Notes under the pieces: model-generated
Databases searched by the model: none
What the model saw: the letters and a program-made list of their open reading frames with translations, nothing else
Told to the model about the DNA's origin: nothing
NCBI GenBank assembly: GCA_963791945.1
Contig: CAWBUD010000002.1
Span: forward strand, 1,860,001 to 1,924,000
DNA length: 64,000 nucleotides
Direction: 5' to 3'
Source of the DNA: PALSA-1003 sp963791945
GTDB taxonomy: Bacteria; Pseudomonadota; Gammaproteobacteria; Burkholderiales; Casimicrobiaceae
Position numbers and translations under genes: made by a program
Shown: positions 36,558 to 45,289 of the stretch, one piece after another
How positions within the stretch are numbered: the first letter of the stretch is position 1
Layout of the letters: each line of letters begins with the position of its first letter

Positions 36558-38243
36558 GTGAACAATCGGAAGCACAGAGCCTTCGTGTCCAGCGCGCTCG
36601 CCGCGCTGGCGCTTGTTATCGTAGCTGCGCCAAGGACAGCGGTCGCGCTGCCGGCATGCGCCGACCTTGCAACCAGTCCCGCTTACGGCCTGGCGGGGAA
36701 TCCGCAGATAACCGGGCTCACGGCAGCGCTGCAGCCCGCGAGTCCGCCAACCACGCCCTACTGCAGAGTGGATTTCACGTTCTCGGGTGAATCGGGTCCG
36801 GCGGCGGGATACTTGCCCGGTCAAAGTCAGCAGCTCAAGATCCGTGTCGGCCTGCCGCCAAACACCGTCGATATGACGAACCCGATGGCCGGAGGTGCGG
36901 TGACGTGGAACGGCAGGAACCGCGATCTTGGCGGCGGTGGCTACGCCGGGAGCGTGGGAAGCGTCACCTCCTCCACCAATCTCGGTTACGTCGGCACTTC
37001 GACCGATACCGGGCACTCCGCGGCGCTCGGCGGGAGTTTCGCGCTGAATCCGGACGGCACCCTCAATTGGGGGCTGATCGACGATTTCGCGGACGATGGG
37101 ATCCACCAGCAGCACGTCTGGGGGGTGAAGCTCGCGGAGGCGTATTACGGCAGCGATCCAATCTTCACCTATTGGATGGGCTGCTCGACCGGCGGTCGCC
37201 AGGGCCACTATCAGGCGCAGAATTTCCCTCAGGACTTCGACGGCATTCTTGCCGGCGCGAATGCCTACAACTGGGACAGGTTCATTACGGCCGAGCTGTG
37301 GCCGGAGGTCGTGATGAACCAGGAAGTGGGCGCGCCGATCGCGATAGCCAAGCTCAACGCGGTTACGAACGCGGCGATTGCGGCATGCGACGCTCAGGAC
37401 GCAATCCCAGGCGATGGCATCATTCAAGACCCGCGCGCGTGCACGTACAGCGCTACCTCGTTTGTCTGTACGGCAAACGGCGGGCCGTCCTCGGATCCGA
37501 ACTGCCTGACACCTGCCGAAGCTTCGGCGGTGAACAAGATCTGGGATGGTCCCAGGGACACTCAGGGCAATCGCGCCTGGTATGGCCTCGATCGCGGTGC
37601 GATTTTGTTCTTCTTGGCGGGCCCGACCCCGTTCAGCATCGCGACCGATCATTTCAAGTACTGGATTAAACAGAACGCCAGCTTCGACTGGCACACGGTG
37701 ACGGAAGCCTCGTTCTTGAACGACATGCTGACGTCGATCGCGAAGTTCAATGACGTGATCGGTACGGACGACGATTTGAAGGCGTTTCGCAAGGCCGGCG
37801 GTAAGATGATCACCTATCACGGCCTCAGTGACCCACTCATCTTTTCCCGCGGAACCTATCATTACTACAACAGCGTGCTGCAAGGCAACTACAAGGAGAC
37901 GCAGAAGTTCTACCGCTTCTTCCCGTATCCCGGTAACGGCCACTGCGGCGGAGGCGCCGCGCCCCTGATCAACGGGGAAGCGCTGTTCTCGGCGCTCGTG
38001 AACTGGGTCGAGAACGGCGTCGCGCCGGACTATGTCGTTGCAGCGCAGTCGAGCCCTGTTGCCCGCACGCGGAAGATCTGCATGTATCCGAACGCGCTGG
38101 TCTATAACGGCAGCGGCAGCACGGACGATCAGGCGAACTTCCATTGCGAGGTGCGGAACAAAGACGACCTGATCGATACGCTGACGATCGGAAAGCAGTT
38201 CGAAACGAGCACCAAGGCCAATACCGATTCCGGTTCCGACTAG
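36558..38243 (+). CDS. Secreted tannase/feruloyl esterase family protein
   Basis: A 561-residue esterase of the tannase/feruloyl esterase family. Residues 1-30 form a Sec signal peptide ending in AVA. The catalytic triad candidates are S210 in GCSTGGRQG, D425 in HGLSDPLI and H462 in NGHCGGG. The stretch around 279-295 (CDAQDAIPGDGIIQDPRAC) resembles the calcium loop of the family. The start is GTG at 36558, with AGGAGG five bases upstream. It would release phenolic acids from plant esters outside the cytoplasm, which could feed the aromatic pathways here; substrate is inference. Confidence 0.88.
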   Translation: MNNRKHRAFVSSALAALALVIVAAPRTAVALPACADLATSPAYGLAGNPQITGLTAALQPASPPTTPYCRVDFTFSGESGPAAGYLPGQSQQLKIRVGLPPNTVDMTNPMAGGAVTWNGRNRDLGGGGYAGSVGSVTSSTNLGYVGTSTDTGHSAALGGSFALNPDGTLNWGLIDDFADDGIHQQHVWGVKLAEAYYGSDPIFTYWMGCSTGGRQGHYQAQNFPQDFDGILAGANAYNWDRFITAELWPEVVMNQEVGAPIAIAKLNAVTNAAIAACDAQDAIPGDGIIQDPRACTYSATSFVCTANGGPSSDPNCLTPAEASAVNKIWDGPRDTQGNRAWYGLDRGAILFFLAGPTPFSIATDHFKYWIKQNASFDWHTVTEASFLNDMLTSIAKFNDVIGTDDDLKAFRKAGGKMITYHGLSDPLIFSRGTYHYYNSVLQGNYKETQKFYRFFPYPGNGHCGGGAAPLINGEALFSALVNWVENGVAPDYVVAAQSSPVARTRKICMYPNALVYNGSGSTDDQANFHCEVRNKDDLIDTLTIGKQFETSTKANTDSGSD

Positions 38244-38260
38244 GCTCCAGCACCATCGGC

Positions 38261-38288
38261 AGCGGCGTGGCCGCAAGGCCGCGCCGCT
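38261..38288. terminator. Hairpin between convergent genes, possible bidirectional terminator
   Basis: Twelve-base arms (38261-38272 and 38277-38288) pair with one G-U wobble around a GCAA tetraloop. It lies 18 bases after the esterase stop and 62 bases beyond the end of the convergent monooxygenase gene. There is no T-run, so it may act with Rho or only as a transcript-end stabiliser. Confidence 0.5.
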
Positions 38289-38349
38289 TCGCATCGGAGA
38301 GGAAGATCCTCGCGCTCGATTGAGCGACCGGACGACCCGTCATCCAACC

Positions 38350-39492
38350 TCAGGCGCTCGCGGACCGCTCCCGCCACCCGCGCACTTCGGCCATGAAGCG
38401 CGGCGCCGTCTCGGCAAGCCGTTCGTCGCTCATGCGTCCGCTTCGGGTCATGTAGTCGTACGCGAGCTCGATCGGCGCCAGCGACATCTTATCGGCCAAC
38501 TGCTCGTACCAGCGTGAGCTCACGTTCGCGGCGGCAACGAGTTTGTCGACGACCGGTCGCCGCTCGCGCTCGAATGCCTCGACCCAGCGGCGAACGTCGC
38601 CGCCGCTCCCGGCAAGGGCGCGATCGAGCGCGATCGCGTCGTCGAATGCCAGGCGCGTCCCCGAGCCGATCGAGAAGTGACCGGTCCGCAGCGCATCGCC
38701 GATGAGCACCGTCCGGCCGGCGCTCCAATTCGCGCAGCGGATGAGCGGGAAATTGCGCCAGGACGAACGGTTCCCGATCAACGGCTGCCCGGCGAGATCG
38801 GGGGCGAAGACCCGTCCGCAGTACGCCCGCGACGCCGCATCGTCCATCGACTCGAACCCGGCGCGCCGCCACGTCGCGGCGTCGCATTCGACGATAAAGG
38901 TGCTGCGATCCGGTGCGTAGCGGTAATGATGCGCGACGAAGGCGCCGTGCTCGTTCTCGCGGAAGGTGAGCGTGAGGCAATCGAACGACCGGGCCGTTCC
39001 GTACCAGACGAACTTGTTCGTGAGCCACTCGACAGCGGGACCGAATTGCCGCTCGTGCGTCTGCCGCACCGCGGAGTTGACGCCGTCCGCACCGACCACC
39101 AGATCGCAGTCTGCGAACGCATCGATAGAGTCCACGCACGTTCCGAACGTCAGTCCGACGCCCACTCGTTCGCACTCAGCTTGCAGCAGGCGCAGGAGCG
39201 TCAGCCGGTCGATCGAGCAGAAACCGTTGCCGTCGATGTCCACCGCAGTATCGCGATGGACGATCCTCTGGATTGGCCAGGTCTCGAGTCTCGCAGCGAG
39301 CTTCGCGTGCATCGCAGGGACGTCGCGCGAAAGAAACTCCAATGCGCCGTGCGAGAACACGACGCCGAAACCGAACGTGGCGTCGGGCGCGTTCTGCTCG
39401 ACGACGCGGACCTCGGCGTCGGGCTGGCGCGATTTCGCGAGATAGGCGAATAGCAGGCCCGCGGGTCCGGCGCCGGCAATGCCGATGCGCAT
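38350..39492 (-). CDS. FAD-dependent aromatic monooxygenase, stand-alone relative of the fused monooxygenase nearby
   Basis: A 380-residue flavoprotein monooxygenase of the p-hydroxybenzoate hydroxylase type. The FAD-binding motif is GIAGAGPAGLL at the N-terminus, DLVVGADGVNSAVR is the DG region, and GDALRTGHFSIGSGT is the second FAD/ribityl motif. It is clearly related along its length to the N-terminal half of the protein at 42853-45171 but lacks the C-terminal reductase. It ends the minus-strand operon, 12 bases after the RidA gene. A hydroxylase for a salicylyl-, aminobenzoyl-CoA-like or free aromatic substrate is likely; which one is not clear. Confidence 0.85.
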   Translation of the reverse strand: MRIGIAGAGPAGLLFAYLAKSRQPDAEVRVVEQNAPDATFGFGVVFSHGALEFLSRDVPAMHAKLAARLETWPIQRIVHRDTAVDIDGNGFCSIDRLTLLRLLQAECERVGVGLTFGTCVDSIDAFADCDLVVGADGVNSAVRQTHERQFGPAVEWLTNKFVWYGTARSFDCLTLTFRENEHGAFVAHHYRYAPDRSTFIVECDAATWRRAGFESMDDAASRAYCGRVFAPDLAGQPLIGNRSSWRNFPLIRCANWSAGRTVLIGDALRTGHFSIGSGTRLAFDDAIALDRALAGSGGDVRRWVEAFERERRPVVDKLVAAANVSSRWYEQLADKMSLAPIELAYDYMTRSGRMSDERLAETAPRFMAEVRGWRERSASA

Positions 39493-39504
39493 CGGGCGGG
39501 ACCT

Positions 39505-39903
39505 TCAGCGGCTTTCCGGAATCACCGCGGTGGCCTCGATCTCGACTTTCGCACCCTCTTCGACGAACGCCGCCACCTGCACAGCCGTCATCGCGGGATA
39601 ATGACTGCCGATGAGCTCGCGATAAGCGCGGCCGAGCTCGCGATGGCTGGCGAGGTATTCGTCCTTGTCCGCGACGTACCAGGTGAGTCGGGCGATGTGT
39701 TCCGGCCGTGCTCCCGCTTCCGCCAGCACGGCCACGATGTTGGCCAGCGCCTGGCGCGCCTGCGCCGCGAAATCGCTCGATTCGAACTCTCCGTTCGCGT
39801 TCCAGCCCACCTGCCCGGCGACGAACACCATCCGCCCCGTCGCTTCGATGCCGTTCGAGTAGCCGCGCGGCCTGGTCCACATCGGCGGTTGCAGAATCTT
39901 CAT
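39505..39903 (-). CDS. RidA/YjgF family protein
   Basis: A 132-residue RidA-family protein. The conserved opening RPRGYSNGIEATGRMVFVAGQVGWN is visible. RidA proteins hydrolyse reactive enamines and imines. Its presence in this operon fits a nitrogen-containing substrate such as 2-aminobenzoate, whose ring hydroxylation and reduction give an enamine or imine intermediate. I could not confirm the catalytic arginine. It is 12 bases before the monooxygenase gene and 40 bases after the ligase gene. Confidence 0.87.
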   Translation of the reverse strand: MKILQPPMWTRPRGYSNGIEATGRMVFVAGQVGWNANGEFESSDFAAQARQALANIVAVLAEAGARPEHIARLTWYVADKDEYLASHRELGRAYRELIGSHYPAMTAVQVAAFVEEGAKVEIEATAVIPESR

Positions 39904-39943
39904 GGCTCGTTTCGTCCCTCGAATGTCGATGCGGCTCGGATCT

Positions 39944-41584
39944 TCACCGCCGTTGCGGAGTCCTGGCGAGCTCCTGCTGGCGCAGCCGGAAGCGCTGGAG
40001 CTTGCCGGTCTCGGTGCGCGGCAGGCTCGCGATGAACTCGACGGCGCGCGGATATTTGTACGGGGCGATCGAGCGCTTCACCAGCTCCTGCAGCTCGTGC
40101 GCCATCGCCGCGTCTCCGAGGTAGCCGGCCTTCAGCACCACGAAAGCCTTGACGATTTCTCCTCGCTGCTCATCCGGCGCACCGATCACGCCGCACTCGG
40201 CGACCGCGGGATGCATCATGAGCGCATCTTCGACCTCCGGACCGGCGATGTTGTAGCCCGCGCTGATGATCATGTCGTCGACGCGCGCCTGGTAGACGAA
40301 ATTCCCGGTGTCGTCGACCGAGTATGCGTCGCCGGTGTAGTTCCAGCCATCCTTGACGTACTCGCTCTGCCGGTCATCGGCGAGATACCGGCAACCAGTC
40401 GGTCCCTTGGCCGCCAGCCTGCCGATCCTTCCGGCCGGCAGCGGCTGGCCGGCATCGTCCATCACGCACGCGCGGTAGCCCGGCACGGGTTTGCCGGTCG
40501 CGCCGGGTCGCACGTGCGCCTCGTCGTGCGAGATGAAAATGTGGAGCATTTCGGTGGTGCCGATGCCGTCGATGATGTCGATGCCGGTCGCTTCCTTCCA
40601 CAGAGCGCGCGTCGACGCGGGAAGGGCTTCGCCGGCCGCGACGCACTTGCGCAGGCTGGAGAGATCGAATTGTCCGACCTGCGGGGCCATCGCCCGATAA
40701 GAGGTCGGCGCGGTGAACAGCACGCTCACTCGATGTCTCGCGGTCGCCGCCAGCAGCGCATCCGGCGGCGCTCTCTCCAGAAGCAGCGTCGCCGCCCCGA
40801 TGCGCAGCGGGAACAGCAACAGCCCGCCCAAACCGAAGGTGAACGCGAGCGGCGGGCTGCCGCTGAACAGATCGTCGGCGCTCGCCCGCAGCGTCGAGCG
40901 AGGCCAGCAGTCGGACGCGGCCAGCACGTCGCGATGAAAGTGCATCGTCCCCTTGGGCTTGCCGGTCGTGCCCGAGGTGAAGGCAATCAGGCAGGTTTCG
41001 TCCGCGGCCGTGACCACGTCCGCGAACGTCGCGGGCTTGCCGCGCGTGCGAGCTTCGACGCCATCCGCCGCGTCGGCATTGAAACAGGCGATATGGGCAA
41101 GCGTCGGGCACGCGGGCAGTGCGGCCGTCAGCTCCTCGGCGAGCCGGGCGTCGCACAGCGCATGCGTGACCGCCGCCTTGGTGACGACGGCAGTAAGCTC
41201 CTTCGCGCGAAGCAGCGGCATGGTGGCGACCGCGATGCCGCCGGCCTTTATCACGGCGAACCAGCAGGCCGCCAGCATGGAGGTATTCGGCGCCCGCAGC
41301 AGGACGCGATTACCCGGGACAAGCCCGAGATCTTCGACCAGCACCCGGGCGATGCGATTGGCGCGAGCCAGCAACTCGGCATACGTCCAGCGGCCGCCGT
41401 CGGCGGAGACGATCGCAGTACGTGCTGCCCAGCCTCGCTCGACTGCGCGGTCGAGCAGCTCGCTGGCGCAATTGAGCCGCTCCGGATAGACGAGCTCCGG
41501 CAGATCGAAAACGAAATCGGGCCAGAGCTCGCGCGGCGGCAGATTGTCTCTCGCGAACGTATCGACGTGCGATGTGTAGCTCAT
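39944..41584 (-). CDS. 2-aminobenzoate-CoA ligase-like aromatic acid-CoA ligase
   Basis: A 546-residue AMP-forming ligase of the benzoate-CoA ligase family, with the ATP loop FTSGTTGKPKGTMHFH, IGTTEMLHIFISH in the A5 region and the C-terminal LPRTETGKLQRFRLRQ. Its opening MSYTSHVDTFARDNLPP resembles 2-aminobenzoate-CoA ligases of Azoarcus type (recalled similarity). It would generate the CoA ester for the monooxygenase encoded upstream in the same operon. The ATG at 41584 overlaps the MarR stop as ATGA. Salicylate is an alternative substrate. Confidence 0.8.
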   Translation of the reverse strand: MSYTSHVDTFARDNLPPRELWPDFVFDLPELVYPERLNCASELLDRAVERGWAARTAIVSADGGRWTYAELLARANRIARVLVEDLGLVPGNRVLLRAPNTSMLAACWFAVIKAGGIAVATMPLLRAKELTAVVTKAAVTHALCDARLAEELTAALPACPTLAHIACFNADAADGVEARTRGKPATFADVVTAADETCLIAFTSGTTGKPKGTMHFHRDVLAASDCWPRSTLRASADDLFSGSPPLAFTFGLGGLLLFPLRIGAATLLLERAPPDALLAATARHRVSVLFTAPTSYRAMAPQVGQFDLSSLRKCVAAGEALPASTRALWKEATGIDIIDGIGTTEMLHIFISHDEAHVRPGATGKPVPGYRACVMDDAGQPLPAGRIGRLAAKGPTGCRYLADDRQSEYVKDGWNYTGDAYSVDDTGNFVYQARVDDMIISAGYNIAGPEVEDALMMHPAVAECGVIGAPDEQRGEIVKAFVVLKAGYLGDAAMAHELQELVKRSIAPYKYPRAVEFIASLPRTETGKLQRFRLRQQELARTPQRR

Positions 41585-42075
41585 GCTCTGGTCACGTCGA
41601 CCGACCGGACCGCGGCCTTCGCGCGGCCCAGCAGCGCATAGAGCGAGCGGCGCTCCGCAGCGGTCAATCGGGCGAGGAGCCCGATCACCCATTGCTCGTG
41701 TGAGGAGGCCATCGTATCGAAAGCGCGCTTGCCCTTCGTCGTCAGCTGCACGGCAAAAGCCCGCCGATCGCCGGCGATCGGTTGACGCCTGACGAGCCCT
41801 TCCCGGACGAGCTGATCGGTGAGTCCGGTGATGTTGCCCCCGGTGACCATCAGTCGCTTCGACAGCTCGCCCATCTTCAGTCCCTCCGGATTGCGCTCGA
41901 GCTGCGCCAGAAAGTCGAAGCGCGGCAGCGTCGTGTTGAATTCGCGGCGCAGGCGTATCCGGATGGCGCGCTCGACGAGCTGGGAACAGGTGAAGAGCCG
42001 AAGCCACAGACGCAAGGCATCGTGATGCGCGTCGCGAACGCGCGATTCGGGATCGGCCGTGGCGTGCATCGTCAT
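41581..42075 (-). CDS. MarR-family transcriptional regulator
   Basis: A 164-residue MarR protein with a winged helix around residues 60-120 (MGELSKRLMVTGGNITGLTDQLVREGLVRR and GDRRAFAVQLT wing). It lies within the operon, its start overlapping the SDR stop as ATGA. MarR proteins of aromatic operons often bind the CoA-ester substrate. The palindrome at 45186-45215 in front of the operon is the likely binding site, implying autoregulation. Confidence 0.9.
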   Translation of the reverse strand: MTMHATADPESRVRDAHHDALRLWLRLFTCSQLVERAIRIRLRREFNTTLPRFDFLAQLERNPEGLKMGELSKRLMVTGGNITGLTDQLVREGLVRRQPIAGDRRAFAVQLTTKGKRAFDTMASSHEQWVIGLLARLTAAERRSLYALLGRAKAAVRSVDVTRA

Positions 42076-42860
42076 CCCGCCATGACTTCCCCGCCTGATA
42101 CGGAGATGGCCTGGCCGTTGATCGCCGAGGCTTCCGGCAGACACAGCCATCCGACCGCCGCCGCCACTTCGTCGGGGGTGACCAGCCGTTGCTGCGGGTT
42201 GCGCGCCGTCAGCGCCGCGCGGGCTTCCTTCTCGGTCCGACCGGTGCGGGCCACGATGTTGTCGACGGTCTGGCGCGTCATGTCGGTGTCGGCATAGCCC
42301 GGGCAGACCGCATTGAAGGTCACTCCCCGCAGCGCGTATTCGGCCGCCAGCGCGCGGGTCAGGCCGACGACGCCGTGCTTCGCGGCGCAATACGCGCTCA
42401 CATAGGGGTAACCGACCAGGCCGGCCGTGCTCGCGACCGTTACGATGCGGCCACCGCCCGCGGCGACGATCCGCGGCAGCGCTTGCCGGATGCAGGAGTA
42501 GACCCCGGTCAGATTGACGCGAAGCATTTGCTCCCAGAGCGCATCATCGGTCTCGGCGAACTTGGCGCCTTTCGCGACACCGGCGTTATTGATCAGGATG
42601 CGCAGCGCGTGTCCACGCTCGTCGAGCACTTCGAATCCGCGACCCACCGCACCGGCGTCGCCGACGTCGACCTGGACCCAGTCGCAGCGGCCGGTTTCGC
42701 CGAGAGTCGCGGCGGCCGCCTGAAGGCGATCGACCGCGCGACCGAAGAGCGTGAGGCTCGCACCGAGTCCGGCCAGACGCTCGGCGATCGCGAACCCGAT
42801 GCCGCGGCCGCCGCCGGTGACGAGCGCGTGCTGCCCCGCGAGCGGATTCGCCTCAGCCAT
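42072..42860 (-). CDS. Short-chain dehydrogenase/reductase of the aminobenzoyl-CoA-type operon
   Basis: A 262-residue classical SDR with TGGGRGIG near residue 15, NNAGVAKGAKF, VTVASTAG and the YCAAKHG YxxxK motif. It would act as a 3-hydroxyacyl-CoA-type dehydrogenase on a ring-reduced CoA intermediate, in keeping with its place between the fused monooxygenase/reductase and the ligase genes (inference). It overlaps the upstream gene by eight bases and the downstream MarR gene as ATGA. Confidence 0.87.
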   Translation of the reverse strand: MAEANPLAGQHALVTGGGRGIGFAIAERLAGLGASLTLFGRAVDRLQAAAATLGETGRCDWVQVDVGDAGAVGRGFEVLDERGHALRILINNAGVAKGAKFAETDDALWEQMLRVNLTGVYSCIRQALPRIVAAGGGRIVTVASTAGLVGYPYVSAYCAAKHGVVGLTRALAAEYALRGVTFNAVCPGYADTDMTRQTVDNIVARTGRTEKEARAALTARNPQQRLVTPDEVAAAVGWLCLPEASAINGQAISVSGGEVMAG

Positions 42861-45171
42861 TGGCTTCAGCCCGTTCGGCCAGCGATGCTTCCGCCGCCCG
42901 CGCGAGGTTGCGTTCGAGCTGCGCCTTGCCCATCAGATACGGGTTCGGCCACGCCATGTCCTTGTAGCCGAGCTGCGCCGCGGCGTGCAGCGTCCAGTAC
43001 GGATCGGCCAGATGCGGCCGCGCCAGCGCGCACAGATCGGCGCGACCCGCGGCGATGATGCTGTTCACGTGATCCGGATCGAAGATGGCACCCACCGCTA
43101 TCGTCGCAATACCGACTTCGTTGCGGATGCGGTCGGCGAACGGCGTCTGGTACATCCGGCCGTAGACCGGCTTCGCATCGCGGGTCGTCTGGCCGGAGGA
43201 GACGTCGATCAAGTCGGCGCCGGCATCCTTGAACAGTCGCGCGATCGTTACGGCGTCGTCGGGCGTATTGCCGCCGGGCGCCCAGTCGTGAGCCGAGATC
43301 CGGACCGAAAGCGGCTTGTCCGCCGGCCACTCGGCGCGCATCGCCCGGAATATCTCCAGCGGGTACCGGCAGCGGTTCTCCAGATTCCCGCCGTACCCGT
43401 CATCGCGCCGGTTGGTGAGCGGGCAGATGAACGCCGAAAGAAGGTAGCCGTGCGCGCAATGCAATTCGAGCCAGTCGAATCTGCAATCGGCCGCCCATTT
43501 CGTCGCGCGAACGAAGTCGGCCTTGATGCGGTTCATGTCGCTCGACGTCATCGCGCGCGGGACCTGATTGCGCGGGCCGTAGGCGAGCGCGGAAGGCGCC
43601 ACCAGCGGCCAGTTGCCCGACAGGAGCGGCTCGTCGGCGTCCTCCCATCCGAGCTGCGTCGAGCCCTTCGGCCCCGCGTGACCGAGCTGCATGCCGATCC
43701 GGGCGGGCGTCCGGCCGTGAACGTAATCGACGATCCGCTTCCACGCCGCCTTGTGTTCCTCGTTGTACATGCCTGCGCATCCGGGACTGATCCGGGCATC
43801 GGCCGATACACAGGTCATCTCGGTGAAGAGCAGCCCGGCGCCGCCGTGGGCTCGGCTCCCTAGATGCACGAGGTAGTAGTCGTCGGGCGTCCCGTCGGAG
43901 CATGAATACTGCGCCATCGGCGAGACGACGACGCGGTTGGCCAGCGTCACGCCGCGCATGCGGAACGGCGTGAACATCGGCGGCACCGGTGGTTCCTGCG
44001 CGCCGAGGCGCACGTTGTTGCGCGCCGCGAACCAGCGCTCGACCCCGGCAACGTAGCTCCGGTCGCGCAGCCGGAGATTCTCGTGCGAGATGCGCTGGCT
44101 GCGGGTGAGCAGGCTGTAGGCAAACTGCTCCGCCTCCAGGTGCGTATAGCGCTCCACGTTTTCGAACCACTCGGTCGAGTTGCGCGCCGCATTCTGAATC
44201 TTGAGGACCTCGACGGACCGCTCGGCTTCGTAGCCTCGCAGCGCGGCGCGAAGATCCGTCGCGTGCTCCAGAGCGCGCGCCAGCGCGATCGCGTCCTCGA
44301 GCGCGAGCTTCGTGCCCGAGCCCACGGAGAAGTGCGCGGTGTGCGCCGCGTCGCCCAGCAGCACGATCGGCGCGCGCCCCTCGCAGATCCAGGTCCGGTT
44401 GACGATGCGCAGGAAGTTGATCCAGGCCGAGCCCCGGAGGTGGCGCGCATTGGTCATCAGGCGTTGGCCATCGAGATAACGGCCGAATAGCTGCTCGCAG
44501 AAGGCGAGCGACTCCTCCGTGCTCATCCGGTCGATGCCCGCGGCGCGCCAGACGGTTTCGGGCGTTTCGACGATGAACGTGCTGGTCTCGTCGTCGAAGC
44601 GATAGGCGTGCGCCTGAAACCAGCCCGCGGGCGTCTGCTCGAACGCGAAGGTGAACGCGTCGAACAGCCGATGCGTACCGAGCCAGATATACCGGCACTT
44701 GCGGCTTTCGATCTCGGGTAGGAACACGTAGGCGTGCCGCGACCGCAGCGAACTGTTGACGCCGTCGCTGGCGACGATCAGGTCGCAGTCGTCCAGCGCC
44801 CTTTCGTCAGTCACCTCGGTCTCGAAGACCAGCCGGACGCCGAGCTGCTCGCAGCGCCGCTGGAGGATGTTGAGCAGGCGCTTGCGACCGACGCCGCAAA
44901 AGCCGTGACCGCCCGAGGTGATGGTCCTGCCTTTGAAGTGCACGTCGATGTCGTCCCAGCGGCAGAAGGCAGCGAGGATCTCGCGGTGGGTTTGCGAATC
45001 GGCAGACTGCAGATTGCCGAGGGTCTGGTCCGAGAAGACGACGCCCCAGCCGAACGTGTCGTAGGGGCGGTTGCGCTCGATGACCGTCACGTCGTGGCGC
45101 GGATCGGCGCGCTTCAGGAGCAGCGCGAGGTACAGACCGCCCGGCCCTCCTCCGATGCAGACGATGCGCAC
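42853..45171 (-). CDS. Bifunctional flavin monooxygenase/Old-Yellow-Enzyme reductase (2-aminobenzoyl-CoA or salicylyl-CoA type)
   Basis: A 772-residue fusion. Residues 1 to about 375 are an FAD monooxygenase (GGGPGGLYLALLLKRA, GDAAHTAHFSVGSGTKLAL). Residues from about 390 on are an FMN-binding Old-Yellow-Enzyme barrel (FTPFRMRGVTLANRVVVSPM, HCAHGYLLSAFICP, NRRDDGYGG). This arrangement is that of 2-aminobenzoyl-CoA monooxygenase/reductase and of bifunctional salicylyl-CoA 5-hydroxylase. The neighbouring RidA and aminobenzoate-type ligase favour the former. The start is GTG (45171), the first gene of the operon, behind an AT-rich operator region. Confidence 0.9.
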   Translation of the reverse strand: MRIVCIGGGPGGLYLALLLKRADPRHDVTVIERNRPYDTFGWGVVFSDQTLGNLQSADSQTHREILAAFCRWDDIDVHFKGRTITSGGHGFCGVGRKRLLNILQRRCEQLGVRLVFETEVTDERALDDCDLIVASDGVNSSLRSRHAYVFLPEIESRKCRYIWLGTHRLFDAFTFAFEQTPAGWFQAHAYRFDDETSTFIVETPETVWRAAGIDRMSTEESLAFCEQLFGRYLDGQRLMTNARHLRGSAWINFLRIVNRTWICEGRAPIVLLGDAAHTAHFSVGSGTKLALEDAIALARALEHATDLRAALRGYEAERSVEVLKIQNAARNSTEWFENVERYTHLEAEQFAYSLLTRSQRISHENLRLRDRSYVAGVERWFAARNNVRLGAQEPPVPPMFTPFRMRGVTLANRVVVSPMAQYSCSDGTPDDYYLVHLGSRAHGGAGLLFTEMTCVSADARISPGCAGMYNEEHKAAWKRIVDYVHGRTPARIGMQLGHAGPKGSTQLGWEDADEPLLSGNWPLVAPSALAYGPRNQVPRAMTSSDMNRIKADFVRATKWAADCRFDWLELHCAHGYLLSAFICPLTNRRDDGYGGNLENRCRYPLEIFRAMRAEWPADKPLSVRISAHDWAPGGNTPDDAVTIARLFKDAGADLIDVSSGQTTRDAKPVYGRMYQTPFADRIRNEVGIATIAVGAIFDPDHVNSIIAAGRADLCALARPHLADPYWTLHAAAQLGYKDMAWPNPYLMGKAQLERNLARAAEASLAERAEANG

Positions 45172-45185
45172 TTGTACGAGGCTCT

Positions 45186-45232
45186 AGGTATATTAGATAT
45201 AAATATATTAAACCTAAACTAACAGGCGTCAA
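45186..45232 (-). promoter_or_regulatory. Promoter and 30-base AT-rich palindrome before the aminobenzoyl-CoA-type operon
   Basis: On the minus strand, TTGACG (45232-45227) is a good -35 box. The -10 region falls in the AT-rich stretch, as TAATAT with 16 bases or TATATT with 19 bases spacing. Positions 45186-45215 form an imperfect palindrome centred at 45200/45201 with AGGT and ACCT ends, pairing at 12 of 15-16 arm positions. Its size and place suit a MarR dimer site that blocks the -10. Confidence 0.6.
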
Positions 45233-45289
45233 GCAGCACCGTTAGGCGGGCTGAAATGACGGCCGCCCATGGCGGGGCCGCCTCGCGCT

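Noticed and set aside
45241..45285. GC-rich partial inverted repeat after the PotC-like gene as terminator
   Set aside because: Pairing is interrupted and there is no T-run, so support is too weak.
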